This document shows, piece after piece, positions 35,107 through 43,093 of a stretch of DNA of 64,000 nucleotides. The translations under genes were made by a program, and so were the position numbers. Under the pieces are notes generated by a model. It was not told where the DNA came from and did not search any database. It saw only the letters and a program-made list of their open reading frames with translations. This stretch comes from an uncultured Desulfobacteraceae bacterium (GTDB taxonomy: Bacteria; Desulfobacterota; Desulfobacteria; Desulfobacterales; UBA5852), in contig CAJXSL010000002.1 of NCBI GenBank assembly GCA_913060875.1, positions 248,001 to 312,000 of the forward strand, written 5' to 3'. The stretch's first letter is position 1, and each line of letters starts with the position of its first letter.

Positions 35107-35381
35107 GGTCTTACCCCTGTTGGATTCGTGTGGATCAGCTCAGGCCTGAACCGACCGGTGTGTGTCGGCAATGTCGCTTCAGCGGTCATCCTTTGTACAA
35201 ACTATTCGCCCGGTCGGCCGGCGTCAACCGCATCACGAAGATCCGGTTGATTTATTCCGGGGGGCTGATTATGGTTTTTGGGCAGTGACTTTAGCGCGGC
35301 CCGCAGGCGCTTGGTGTTGCCGGCGGCCATCGATTCTAAACCGAGGCCTCTCAAAAGGCAGGCCTTCAGCAGGAGCACCCC

Positions 35382-35987
35382 ATGTCAAAAAACACCGCAC
35401 CCGCCAGGGCCTATGTCAGCAAACAAACCCTAATGACATCCGTCGTTCTGGCCCTCATGGTCGGATTCTTCGGAGGGCTTGTTTTCGGCATCTATAAATC
35501 AAGCGGGATTCTGCCGACAGGCCCAGGCGGCAGTGACCGCATGACCGAAGAACAGGGACGCGCCCAGATGCTCCAGGCCTTGATGGACAAAGTACGGCAG
35601 GATCCCAATGACACCGCCGCATGGATCCAGCTCGGCCATCTGCATTTCGACCGCAATGCCGTTCCCGAAGCCATCGAGGCCTATGAAAAGGCCCTTGCCC
35701 TGGAGCCGAACAATGCACTGGTCCGCACGGACCTCGGCATCATGTACCGACGCGCCAACCGCCCCGAGGATGCGGTTCGGGAATTCGACCGCGCCATCGC
35801 CATCGACCCGAAACTGGAAAATCCGCACTTTAACAAGGGTATCGTTCTGCTGCACGACCTGGAGGATCGCGAAGGCGCCATCCGGGCGTGGGAGGAATTG
35901 CTGCGCCTCAATCCGACGGCCATGGCACCCAACGGCCAGTCCGTGGATCAGTTGATCATGCATTACCGCGAACACGAACAACCGTGA
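35382..35987 (+). CDS. membrane-anchored TPR protein
   Basis: A 201-residue protein with one N-terminal membrane helix (TSVVLALMVGFFGGLVFGIY, about 15-36) and about three tetratricopeptide repeats (AWIQLGHLHFDRNAVPEAIE, ALVRTDLGIMYRRANRPEDA, ENPHFNKGIVLLHDLEDREG). It resembles the CcmI/CycH-type TPR tail used in envelope assembly, but no cytochrome maturation genes are near, so the partner is unknown. AGGAG precedes the start. Confidence 0.85.
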   Translation: MSKNTAPARAYVSKQTLMTSVVLALMVGFFGGLVFGIYKSSGILPTGPGGSDRMTEEQGRAQMLQALMDKVRQDPNDTAAWIQLGHLHFDRNAVPEAIEAYEKALALEPNNALVRTDLGIMYRRANRPEDAVREFDRAIAIDPKLENPHFNKGIVLLHDLEDREGAIRAWEELLRLNPTAMAPNGQSVDQLIMHYREHEQP

Positions 35988-36014
35988 CCGTCGTAAGACG
36001 TCCGGTCTGAGAAT

Positions 36015-36497
36015 TTAGCCGATTTTATGGCAGGCCAGATTCTTGTCGCGGCATTCCTCCAGCTTGAGGATATGCTGCTCTTCGTCGGCAATAATGCCGT
36101 CCAGACAGGCCTGTTCGGACTTGTCCGTCAAAAACGTTCGGAAAAGATCATAAAAGGTGATGGTGTCCTTTTCGAACGTGATCATGATCTTCAGCAGGTC
36201 GTTGACTTCTTCGACCCTTGAAAAGTCCACGTCCTCCAGGGAAAAACTGCGGTTGCCCACGATGCTTTCCAGCATGAGTTTGCCCAGTTCATCCATCAGG
36301 GCGTTTTCCCCGGCCTGGGTCAATTTTTCGCGGATCTCGCTGAAATAGCCGGCATGCCGCGCCTCTTCATCCGCCATCCAGGCCAGCATTTCCACCAGCT
36401 CCGGTGTATCGGTCCGGGCCAGGGCGTTGCGGTAAATGGCTTCACCGTTTCGCTCGATCTGGATTGCCATGTCAAGTACGTCTCGCAGGGTAAACAT
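36015..36497 (-). CDS. ferritin-like (rubrerythrin-type) di-iron protein
   Basis: A 160-residue four-helix bundle. Metal ligands are visible: E in AIQIERNGEAIYRNAL, EEARHAGYFSEI (ExxH), E in MITFEKDTITFY and EEQHILKLEECR (ExxH). No rubredoxin tail. This type is known to handle peroxide or iron in anaerobes. The start at 36497 (MFTLRDVLDMA) is chosen over 36551 because it begins the bundle and follows GAGGTG. Confidence 0.85.
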   Translation of the reverse strand: MFTLRDVLDMAIQIERNGEAIYRNALARTDTPELVEMLAWMADEEARHAGYFSEIREKLTQAGENALMDELGKLMLESIVGNRSFSLEDVDFSRVEEVNDLLKIMITFEKDTITFYDLFRTFLTDKSEQACLDGIIADEEQHILKLEECRDKNLACHKIG

Positions 36498-36638
36498 CTC
36501 ACCTCTTTCGTTGGGTGGGAGTAGGTATTGAAGGCCGGATCTGCCAACCACGGCTTAATATAGAAGGAAAATCCAAATGTTGCGATGGCTCTAATCTAAA
36601 TTTAGGGCAGGTTCCAGTAACACCAGTCATAAACCGGC

Positions 36639-36667
36639 TTGACAACCGGCGGCCAACCTTTTATCGT
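36639..36667 (+). promoter_or_regulatory. sigma-70 promoter of the arsR-hgcAB operon
   Basis: TTGACA (36639-36644), a 17-bp spacer, then TATCGT (36662-36667). It predicts transcription from about 36674, 24 nt before arsR. The -10 box lies inside the operator palindrome. Confidence 0.65.
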
Positions 36668-36678
36668 AATTTTACGAT
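36663..36678. promoter_or_regulatory. ArsR-type operator
   Basis: ATCGTAATTTTACGAT is a perfect inverted repeat (7 + 2 + 7) covering the -10 box and the start site. Its sequence type is common for ArsR/SmtB repressors, so the protein encoded 20 bp downstream should block its own operon here. Confidence 0.7.
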
Positions 36679-36697
36679 TAAACAGAAATGAGCACTG

Positions 36698-37039
36698 ATG
36701 TCAACGGGTAATCCTGTCATTCCATCGCACCGGGCCATCGCTCCCGACACGCCGGTCTCCCTATCAAGGGATGGCATGGCGCGTATTTGCAAAGCCATGG
36801 GGCATCCCGTGCGCCTGCAGATTATCGAATTCCTCAAAAAAGAACGCCAATGCTTCTGCGGCCAGATCGTGAATCGCCTGCCATTGGCCCAGTCCACGGT
36901 CAGTCAGCATTTGAAGCGTCTCAAAGATGTCGGTGTCATCATTGGGGAAGTTGAAGGATCGGGAACCTGTTACTGCCTCAACCGCCCTCTTCTGAGACAA
37001 TTCAACAAAAGCCTGACAGGTTTTCTCGATGAAGAATGA
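36698..37039 (+). CDS. ArsR-family regulator
   Basis: A 113-residue winged-helix repressor. KAMGHPVRLQIIEFLKKERQ starts the core; CFCGQIVNRLPLAQSTVSQH contains the recognition helix and a Cys-X-Cys (about residues 51-53) at the position of the ArsR metal site. A second CYC occurs at about 94-96. It is therefore a candidate metal(loid) sensor for the hgcAB operon. Its last 11 bases overlap hgcA, so regulator and mercury methylation genes are translated together. Confidence 0.9.
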   Translation: MSTGNPVIPSHRAIAPDTPVSLSRDGMARICKAMGHPVRLQIIEFLKKERQCFCGQIVNRLPLAQSTVSQHLKRLKDVGVIIGEVEGSGTCYCLNRPLLRQFNKSLTGFLDEE

Positions 37040-38264
37040 CCACAAGGCCGCCATGAGCGGGGAACGTCTCCGCCTAACCCCCGGCATCAAGGATACCCGA
37101 CCGCATTTACCTTACCGGGCAGTGCCGGGAATCCTGCCGGAAGTACCGCGGGAGAAAACCGATGCCTGTTGCGGGACACCATCCGGCCTGATGACGCCCC
37201 CGTCTTTAACGTCGGGGGATGCCCCCTACGGACATTGCCTCCAAGGCCATGTGCCTTCACCAGTGGGTCCGGTACCCCGGCTGAGCACCCGCCTGACCGC
37301 CCGGGATTATTGGGGCGGGTTGAAGGTTCGGCTGGGGCTGGGCCGCGACCGCTACGCAATGCCGGCAGGGCTGTATGCCGTGGGCCGGCCGGGTCCCCGG
37401 TCGCCGGTTCTGGTCACCGCCAATTACAAACTGACGGTGGATGCCCTCCGCACGGAACTGAGCACTCACGACGCCTGGATACTGGCCCTGGACACCAACG
37501 GGATCAATGTCTGGTGCGCCGCGGGTAAAGGTACGTTCGCCACCGATGAGCTGGTTCACCGGTTGAAGGCAAGCCGACTGGATCAGGTGGTGACCCACCG
37601 GAAACTCGTGCTTCCGCAGCTGGGTGCCAGCGGTGTTGCCGGACACCGGGTCAAGCAGCGGACCGGTTTTCAGGTAATCTGGGGCCCGATACGGGCCCGT
37701 GATCTGCCGGCATTTCTCAAAAACCCGCAAAAAACCCCGCCCTCCATGCGGCGCATGAGTTTCACGCTGAAAGAACGGATTACGTTGGTCCCGGTCGAAA
37801 TAAGCGCAGCTTTCAGACCTGCGGCCTGGAGCCTCGGCATGGCCATGCTGATGGCGTTGCTGCTGGGCATGGCCGGTCCGGCGCCGTTTAAAACGGTCCT
37901 GCATACCATGCTGCTGGGCGTTACGGCCACCGTCGTGGGGTTGCTCAGCGGGGCGGTCCTGACGCCGATCCTGCTGCCGTGGATTCCCGGAAGAGCATTT
38001 GCGCTGAAGGGCGCCTTTCTCGGCCTGGCGGCCGCTTTCATCAGCCTGCTGGCCGTTTATCCAGACATGACCGTTGAAACCAGTATCGCCCTAACCATGA
38101 TGACCATTGCCACCAGCTCTTTTTTGGCCATGAATTTTACCGGTGCCACCCCCTTTACGTCACCCTCGGGTGTCGAGCGTGAAATGCGATGGGCGATACC
38201 CGCCCAGGCGCTTGTCGTCACCATCGGTTTGATCGGATGGCTGCAGGCGGTTTGGGCGGGATAA
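37029..38264 (+). CDS. hgcA: mercury methylation corrinoid protein HgcA
   Basis: A 411-residue membrane corrinoid protein that transfers a methyl group to Hg(II). The diagnostic cap-helix motif NVWCAAGK occupies residues 160-167, with Cys163 as the proposed lower cobalt ligand. The corrinoid domain (about 85-245) is followed by four or five membrane helices (AAWSLGMAMLMALLLGMAG, VTATVVGLLSGAVLTPILLP, FLGLAAAFISLLAVY, TSIALTMMTIATSSFLAM and the last, IPAQALVVTIGLIGWLQAV). The first 80 residues are longer than usual and hold a CCG pair; a start at 37053 (MSGERL) is possible. hgcB follows after 19 bp. Confidence 0.95.
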   Translation: MKNDHKAAMSGERLRLTPGIKDTRPHLPYRAVPGILPEVPREKTDACCGTPSGLMTPPSLTSGDAPYGHCLQGHVPSPVGPVPRLSTRLTARDYWGGLKVRLGLGRDRYAMPAGLYAVGRPGPRSPVLVTANYKLTVDALRTELSTHDAWILALDTNGINVWCAAGKGTFATDELVHRLKASRLDQVVTHRKLVLPQLGASGVAGHRVKQRTGFQVIWGPIRARDLPAFLKNPQKTPPSMRRMSFTLKERITLVPVEISAAFRPAAWSLGMAMLMALLLGMAGPAPFKTVLHTMLLGVTATVVGLLSGAVLTPILLPWIPGRAFALKGAFLGLAAAFISLLAVYPDMTVETSIALTMMTIATSSFLAMNFTGATPFTSPSGVEREMRWAIPAQALVVTIGLIGWLQAVWAG

Positions 38265-38283
38265 TTCAGGAGACGTAACCGCC

Positions 38284-38574
38284 ATGCGTAACATGACCTA
38301 TCTACCGGGTGTCAGCACCCTGACCCTGGACACCTCTCGCTGCAACGGCTGCCGTACATGCACGCTCGTTTGCCCACATGCAGTCCTTAAAATGGCCAAC
38401 GGGCACGCCGTCATCGGCAACCGGGATGACTGCATGGAATGCGGCGCCTGCGCGCTCAACTGCCCCCAGGAGGCATTGCGGGTCACACCCGGGGTCGGAT
38501 GCGCCGCTTACGTCCTGCAGACGTGGTTCAAGGGGAAAGAAGCCGCCTGCTGCGGGGAATCAGGATGTTGCTGA
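38284..38574 (+). CDS. hgcB: mercury methylation ferredoxin HgcB
   Basis: A 96-residue protein that reduces the HgcA corrinoid. Two 4Fe-4S motifs are present, CNGCRTCTLVCP (about 20-31) and CMECGACALNCP (about 50-61). The tail carries the family's extra cysteines (GVGCAA and the final CCGESGCC), which are thought to bind mercury. AGGAG is 11 nt before the ATG; MTYLPG at 38293 is an alternative start. Confidence 0.95.
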   Translation: MRNMTYLPGVSTLTLDTSRCNGCRTCTLVCPHAVLKMANGHAVIGNRDDCMECGACALNCPQEALRVTPGVGCAAYVLQTWFKGKEAACCGESGCC

Positions 38575-39134
38575 CCGTGTCGGTTCGCTTTGAAACCGAA
38601 TCGGCGAAACGGGCCTTTGCCATTGCGGCAAGGCTGGTAATCGGTCTTTTCCTGATCGGTAGTATGTATCCCGGCCGGCAAGCCCTGGCGGGCGACCAAA
38701 GGCGCCCTACCGTCTTGAAGGTTTATGACGGTGACACGATCCTGGTGGCCGGTCCGGGAGGCCGCAAGCTGATCCGCCTGCTGGGGATCGATGCGCCTGA
38801 AACCTCCAAGGGCAAGGGAAAGCCCGGCCAACCCTACAGCCGGAAAGCCCGACGGCATCTGGCCGATCTGATCCTTAAACGCACCATAACCCTGACCGCC
38901 TACGGCGAAGATCGCTACCAGCGGACGCTGGCCGTGGTGTCTTGCGAGGGCCGGGATATCAACCTGGCCATGATCGAAGCGGGTCTGGCGGAAGCCTACC
39001 GGGGACGCACCCCCGAGGGTTTCGACAAAACGCCCTATCTCGAAGCCGAAGCCCTGGCCCGTCAATCCATGGCAGGCATGTGGCGGCAGGGAGCCGCCTA
39101 TGTGTCACCCAACCGCTGGAAGCATCCCCACTGA
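38565..39134 (+). CDS. exported staphylococcal-nuclease-like protein
   Basis: A 189-residue protein with an N-terminal membrane or signal segment (AIAARLVIGLFLIGSMYPG) and a thermonuclease domain: VLKVYDGDTILVAG, IRLLGIDAPETSKGKGKPGQ, YGEDRYQRTLAVV and INLAMIEAGLAEAYRG, with the catalytic aspartates and arginines in place. Start 38565 is chosen because GGGGA precedes it; it overlaps hgcB by 10 bp, so it belongs to the arsR-hgcAB transcript. A role in mercury methylation is not known. Confidence 0.85.
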   Translation: MLLTVSVRFETESAKRAFAIAARLVIGLFLIGSMYPGRQALAGDQRRPTVLKVYDGDTILVAGPGGRKLIRLLGIDAPETSKGKGKPGQPYSRKARRHLADLILKRTITLTAYGEDRYQRTLAVVSCEGRDINLAMIEAGLAEAYRGRTPEGFDKTPYLEAEALARQSMAGMWRQGAAYVSPNRWKHPH

Positions 39135-39199
39135 ACCCTGCGGGGGTATTGTTCCGCCCCATCCATGCACGGCCGTTTTTCGCCCAACAACAGGTTCCG

Positions 39200-39394
39200 T
39201 CAGGCCATGTGCCCCCCTGCACGAAACGCTTCGACGGTTTCCGCAAGGATGCGAATGGCCCCCCTTTCCCGTGTGAACGCCAGGGCGCCGTTATCGAGAA
39301 GTTGATAAATCATTTTCCGTCCGACACCCAGATAGCGGGCGGCTTCCGGCACGGACATAAACGCGGATGTATTGAAATGATCCCTGCGGCTCAT
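39200..39394 (-). CDS. excisionase-type helix-turn-helix protein
   Basis: A 64-residue DNA-binding protein of the HTH_17 (excisionase/MerR-like) type. MSVPEAARYLGVGRKMIYQL is the helix-turn-helix, followed by the wing LAFTRERGAIRI. AAAGGAAC precedes the start. No phage genes surround it; in Desulfobacterota such proteins often accompany molybdate or binding-protein genes, which are not seen here. Confidence 0.8.
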   Translation of the reverse strand: MSRRDHFNTSAFMSVPEAARYLGVGRKMIYQLLDNGALAFTRERGAIRILAETVEAFRAGGHMA

Positions 39395-39509
39395 TTGATC
39401 GTTCCTTTTCTTGATAGCATTTATCGGAATTCGGGGAAAAGGATAAGATCGCGTTTATGAAATGCAACCGACGGGGAGAAAACCCTTTGGAAGGTCCAGC
39501 CGGGCATCC

Positions 39510-39977
39510 TCAGTCAACCCGGGCTTTCTTGGCCCAGATTCCCCAGTCGACAATATAGGACTCGAGAGGAACGCCCTCGGTCGGCAGGGCGTGCAGTTCC
39601 TTTCCACGAATGGATATACCGGCAGCATGGACCGCGTCCGGATCACCGGAAACGAGGGGATGCCACTCGGGCAGGGGCTTGTCCTCCAGCAGCAACCGAT
39701 AGGCGCAGGTACGGGGCAGCCATCGGCAGGAGGGCAGATTGCGGGGCGTCAGCTGCAGGCAGTTGGGAACATGGCGGCGACGATCACGATAATCCCGGCA
39801 TTGGCAGGAGGCGGGATCCAGCAGCGGGCAGGCGATCGAGGTATAATAGACTTTACCGTTGCGGCGATTCGTCAGTTTTTCCAGGCAACAGCGACCGCAC
39901 CGGTCACACAGGGCTTCCCATTGCACGGTAGTCATCCGGTGCAGGGGCGTCACTTCCCAGAATGGTTGCGACGCCAT
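39510..39977 (-). CDS. YcgN/UPF0260 family protein
   Basis: A 155-residue cytosolic protein with the UPF0260 cysteine pattern: CDRCGRCCLEKL near the N terminus, then YYTSIACPLLD, CQCRDYRDRR, VPNCLQLTP and CAYRLL, and the conserved W-HPL-SGD stretch (PEWHPLVSGD). It probably binds zinc or iron. It starts 3 bp after the LUD gene stop, so both are in one transcript. Confidence 0.88.
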   Translation of the reverse strand: MASQPFWEVTPLHRMTTVQWEALCDRCGRCCLEKLTNRRNGKVYYTSIACPLLDPASCQCRDYRDRRRHVPNCLQLTPRNLPSCRWLPRTCAYRLLLEDKPLPEWHPLVSGDPDAVHAAGISIRGKELHALPTEGVPLESYIVDWGIWAKKARVD

Positions 39978-39980
39978 TTG

Positions 39981-40625
39981 CTAGTACCCAAGATCCGCGC
40001 CCACCAGAACGACCGCGATATCGGTCATCATGGGGCAACGGTGGAGGATCGTTGTGATCCGGCAAATGCGCTGGGGAGAATGACAATCCGCACATTCACC
40101 GGTTTCCGCACAAGGCGTATCCATGCCGAGGCTTTTGGCCCGCATGGGGCCGGCAATCTGGCGAACACGCTGAAGGGCCTGGTCCAGATCCGGCATAATT
40201 TTGTTGATGCCGGCGGCAATGACCACTTTGCGGGGGCCATACGTCATGGCCGCCACACGGTTGCCGATACCGTCCACATTGACAATTTCACCCCGGGCCG
40301 AGATCGCGTTGGCACTGCATAGAAAACAGTCGCAACGGCCCTGGGCCAGCCGTGCCGCTTGAACCTCGTCCGGGCTCAATTCCGAGGCCCAGTGGTCGTG
40401 GATCGTCTTGCCCATACCTGTGAGTTCGGGAATGATACCGATTTGCCGAATCGTTTCCGAGCCCCCGATACCGAACGTTTCATATTCGGAGATAAGGCCA
40501 AGAATCTCCCGGCAGGCAGCCTCCGGCGCCTGGACAAAGCGGGCATCAAAACCGTTTCGATTGAGGTTTTTTACACATCGCTCCACTGTTTTGCGTTCAA
40601 GCCAGCGGCGGTATCGTTCTACCAA
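39981..40625 (-). CDS. LUD-domain (DUF162, LutC-like) protein
   Basis: A 214-residue protein of the LUD domain family, related to LutC of lactate oxidation. IGGSETIRQIGI, CFLCSANAISARGEIVNVDG and GNRVAAMTYGPRKVVIAAG are family segments. It ends with a cysteine-rich part (CAETGECADCHSPQRIC). No LutA or LutB is adjacent, so its role is open. The TTG start has GGGAGG 9 nt upstream. Confidence 0.85.
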   Translation of the reverse strand: MVERYRRWLERKTVERCVKNLNRNGFDARFVQAPEAACREILGLISEYETFGIGGSETIRQIGIIPELTGMGKTIHDHWASELSPDEVQAARLAQGRCDCFLCSANAISARGEIVNVDGIGNRVAAMTYGPRKVVIAAGINKIMPDLDQALQRVRQIAGPMRAKSLGMDTPCAETGECADCHSPQRICRITTILHRCPMMTDIAVVLVGADLGY

Positions 40626-40855
40626 TTTAAGGCACCTCCCTTTGCAAGTTGGGCCATTGGATAGAAGGGGTGTCAGGAAAAGTCAAGTCCATTCACAAAT
40701 CGACACCTGCCGGTAAGTTGACAGGCTCCCGGGATTGGGCCATACTGCCATCCGCCTGTCCATCCGACGCCAACCCCCGTAATCGACGCACCGGTACTTG
40801 ACACAACCCGGCCAGGTGTCGGCGACACCCATCACCACCATTTAGGAGAACATCG

Positions 40856-41116
40856 ATGAAAAACGGCAGCTGCCCCAAATGTGGTTCTTCCGAGGTTTAT
40901 GCCGGCACCGAAGTGTTTCCCAAAAGCGGTCCGTTCACCTGCAATGCCATTCCCGTCAGCCTGACGGCGATGGCCCCACTGGATAATTATGTCTGCACCG
41001 CCTGCGGTTATGTGGAAAGCTACATCAGCCAGGAAGAAGATATCGACCGCATACGCCAAAAATGGCCTCCGGTCCAACCATCGAACGAAAGTACCGCACA
41101 GGATGAAGACGAATAA
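40856..41116 (+). CDS. small zinc-ribbon protein
   Basis: An 86-residue protein with a CPKC...CTAC zinc ribbon (cysteines at about 6, 9, 46 and 49) and an acidic tail. AGGAG is 7 nt before the ATG. Function unknown. The UbiB-like gene follows 111 bp later. Confidence 0.75.
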   Translation: MKNGSCPKCGSSEVYAGTEVFPKSGPFTCNAIPVSLTAMAPLDNYVCTACGYVESYISQEEDIDRIRQKWPPVQPSNESTAQDEDE

Positions 41117-41227
41117 GGTTGGTTTCCAATCCTTGGCCAACCTAACCGGTGGAAAGTGGATGCCGCATGCAACCGCACCGCCATGCCCGCTCGGTGACAA
41201 GGCGGCAACAAGAAGAATAGGAGCGCT

Positions 41228-42937
41228 ATGAATCGCACTCGCGGGAACAGAATTACCGGCGCCTGGCGATTTTTGACCATTTCCCGAACACTGATCAAAT
41301 ACGGTCTGGCCGATATCTGGGCGCGTTTTTTCCGTAAAGATCTTCCGGCGGGTGAATCTCACGAACCGGTACCCGAAGGAATGCTGCGAATACCCTCCCC
41401 CGGGCGCATCCGCCAGGCCCTGGAAGACCTGGGGCCCAGCTTCATCAAATTGGGTCAGCTGATGAGCACCCGGGCGGATATCTTCCCCCCGGCCTATATC
41501 GACGAATTCCGCAAGCTGCAGGACAGTGTCGCCCCGTTTCCTTTCCGCCAGGCGCGCCGCGTAGTGGAAACCGAGCTGAAACGCCCCCTTTCGGAAGTTT
41601 TCGCCGACTTCGACCCCGAACCCCAGGGGGCGGCTTCCGTGGCTCAGGTGCACAAAGCCCGCCTGTACAGCGGCGAAAGCGTTGCGGTAAAAATTATACG
41701 CCCCGGCATCGACCGGACCATCCAGAAGGATATCCGATTGATGTACTATTTTGCCGGCAAACTCGAAAAATGGTTCGATGTCGCCCGCCTGCTCGGGGCC
41801 GTCAATCTGGTCCAGGAGTTTGAACGCACCATCTTCCGCGAACTCGACATGTACATCGAAGCCGGCAGCATCGAGAAATTCGTCTCGCTTTTCGAGGACT
41901 CCGAAGAAATTCACATTCCCCGGGTTCATTGGGACTATACGACCCGGGCCGTGCTGGTGATGGAGCACATCGACGGCTGCAAAATGGACCAGATCGAAGC
42001 CATCACCGCCTATGGCATCGATCCCCGGGAAATCGCCATGATCGGCCTGCGGTCGTTCTCACGCCAGTTGATGGAGTTCGGTTTTTTTCACGCCGATCCC
42101 CATCCGGCCAACACCATCGTCATGCCCGACGGCCGGGTGAGTCTGGTGGATTTCGGGATTACCGGGTACATCGACGAAGCGATGATGCATCAGATTGCCA
42201 ACCTTTTCCTGGGGTATGCGGAACATGATTACGACCTTATCATGGAGGCCCTGGAGGCGGCTGGACTCTTCGGCGGTCTGTCCCTGGATCAGGATGCCTT
42301 CCGGCGGGATCTCATGGAAATCAGCGAACCTTTCTACGGCCGCAGCCTGCAATCGGTATCGGTCCGCGACGTCTACGACCAGGTCATCCATCTGGTGCTG
42401 ACCTACCGCATTCGACTGCCGCGCAATCTCCTGCTGCTTTTGAAAACCTTTATCCAGGCCGAAGCCCTGGGGAAGATCCTGAACAGCAATGCCAACATCC
42501 TGGAAGTAACCCGCCCCTATGCCGAAGAACTGGTGCAGAAGGGGTATGACACCCAGAAGCTGTTCAAGTCCCTGGGAAGAGAGACGCGCACGCTGGGGCA
42601 GTATGCCCGCCGTATGCCGCGTTATGTCAACGACATCCTGCGCCAGGCGGCCAGTGGGGAATATCAACTGGAGTTCCGTCATCGCGGCTTCGAAAATTTC
42701 GACCGGAAACTCGAGCGGGGGATCAATCGCCTGACAGTGGGCGCCGTCATTTCCGCGTCCACCATTGCGGCCTCGTTGATCCTGAACAGCAGCCAGAAGG
42801 TCATGGAATTCGAATTGCCCTTTTTCGGGCACCCCACCCTTTCCATCACATCCGTTCTAGGCATCACGGGGTATGTCATTGCCACCATTCTGGGGATATG
42901 GCTGATCGTGTCCATTTTCCGGTCCGGACGTATGTAG
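41228..42937 (+). CDS. AarF/UbiB (ABC1) atypical kinase
   Basis: A 569-residue member of the ABC1/ADCK family, linked elsewhere to quinone synthesis or lipid handling. It has the family KxGQ motif (FIKLGQLMSTR, about 74-77), the alanine-rich loop GAASVAQVHKA, the lysine of VAVKIIRPGI, HADPHPANTIV and the metal-binding DFG (SLVDFGITG). Two membrane helices lie at the C terminus. GGAGCG precedes the start. Confidence 0.92.
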   Translation: MNRTRGNRITGAWRFLTISRTLIKYGLADIWARFFRKDLPAGESHEPVPEGMLRIPSPGRIRQALEDLGPSFIKLGQLMSTRADIFPPAYIDEFRKLQDSVAPFPFRQARRVVETELKRPLSEVFADFDPEPQGAASVAQVHKARLYSGESVAVKIIRPGIDRTIQKDIRLMYYFAGKLEKWFDVARLLGAVNLVQEFERTIFRELDMYIEAGSIEKFVSLFEDSEEIHIPRVHWDYTTRAVLVMEHIDGCKMDQIEAITAYGIDPREIAMIGLRSFSRQLMEFGFFHADPHPANTIVMPDGRVSLVDFGITGYIDEAMMHQIANLFLGYAEHDYDLIMEALEAAGLFGGLSLDQDAFRRDLMEISEPFYGRSLQSVSVRDVYDQVIHLVLTYRIRLPRNLLLLLKTFIQAEALGKILNSNANILEVTRPYAEELVQKGYDTQKLFKSLGRETRTLGQYARRMPRYVNDILRQAASGEYQLEFRHRGFENFDRKLERGINRLTVGAVISASTIAASLILNSSQKVMEFELPFFGHPTLSITSVLGITGYVIATILGIWLIVSIFRSGRM

Positions 42938-42961
42938 TAAGATAGCCCCATAGGTATGGCG

Positions 42962-43004
42962 CCGCCCGCAGATCCGGAGACATCAGGCAGCCCTCTTGAG
43001 GAGG
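42962..43004. repeat. short repeat shared with 23460-23503
   Basis: CCGCCCGCAGATCC, ATCAGGCAGCCC and TTGAGGAGG match 23460-23503 in order and spacing. It lies between the convergent UbiB-like and phosphatase genes. Confidence 0.45.
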
Positions 43005-43093
43005 CTACGAAAGAGATCATTTTAGAAAAAGCGGCCTGGATCGGTCGAACATCTACCGGGTATGCCACCAGAGGTGGCGGGCTCTAACCAAAA

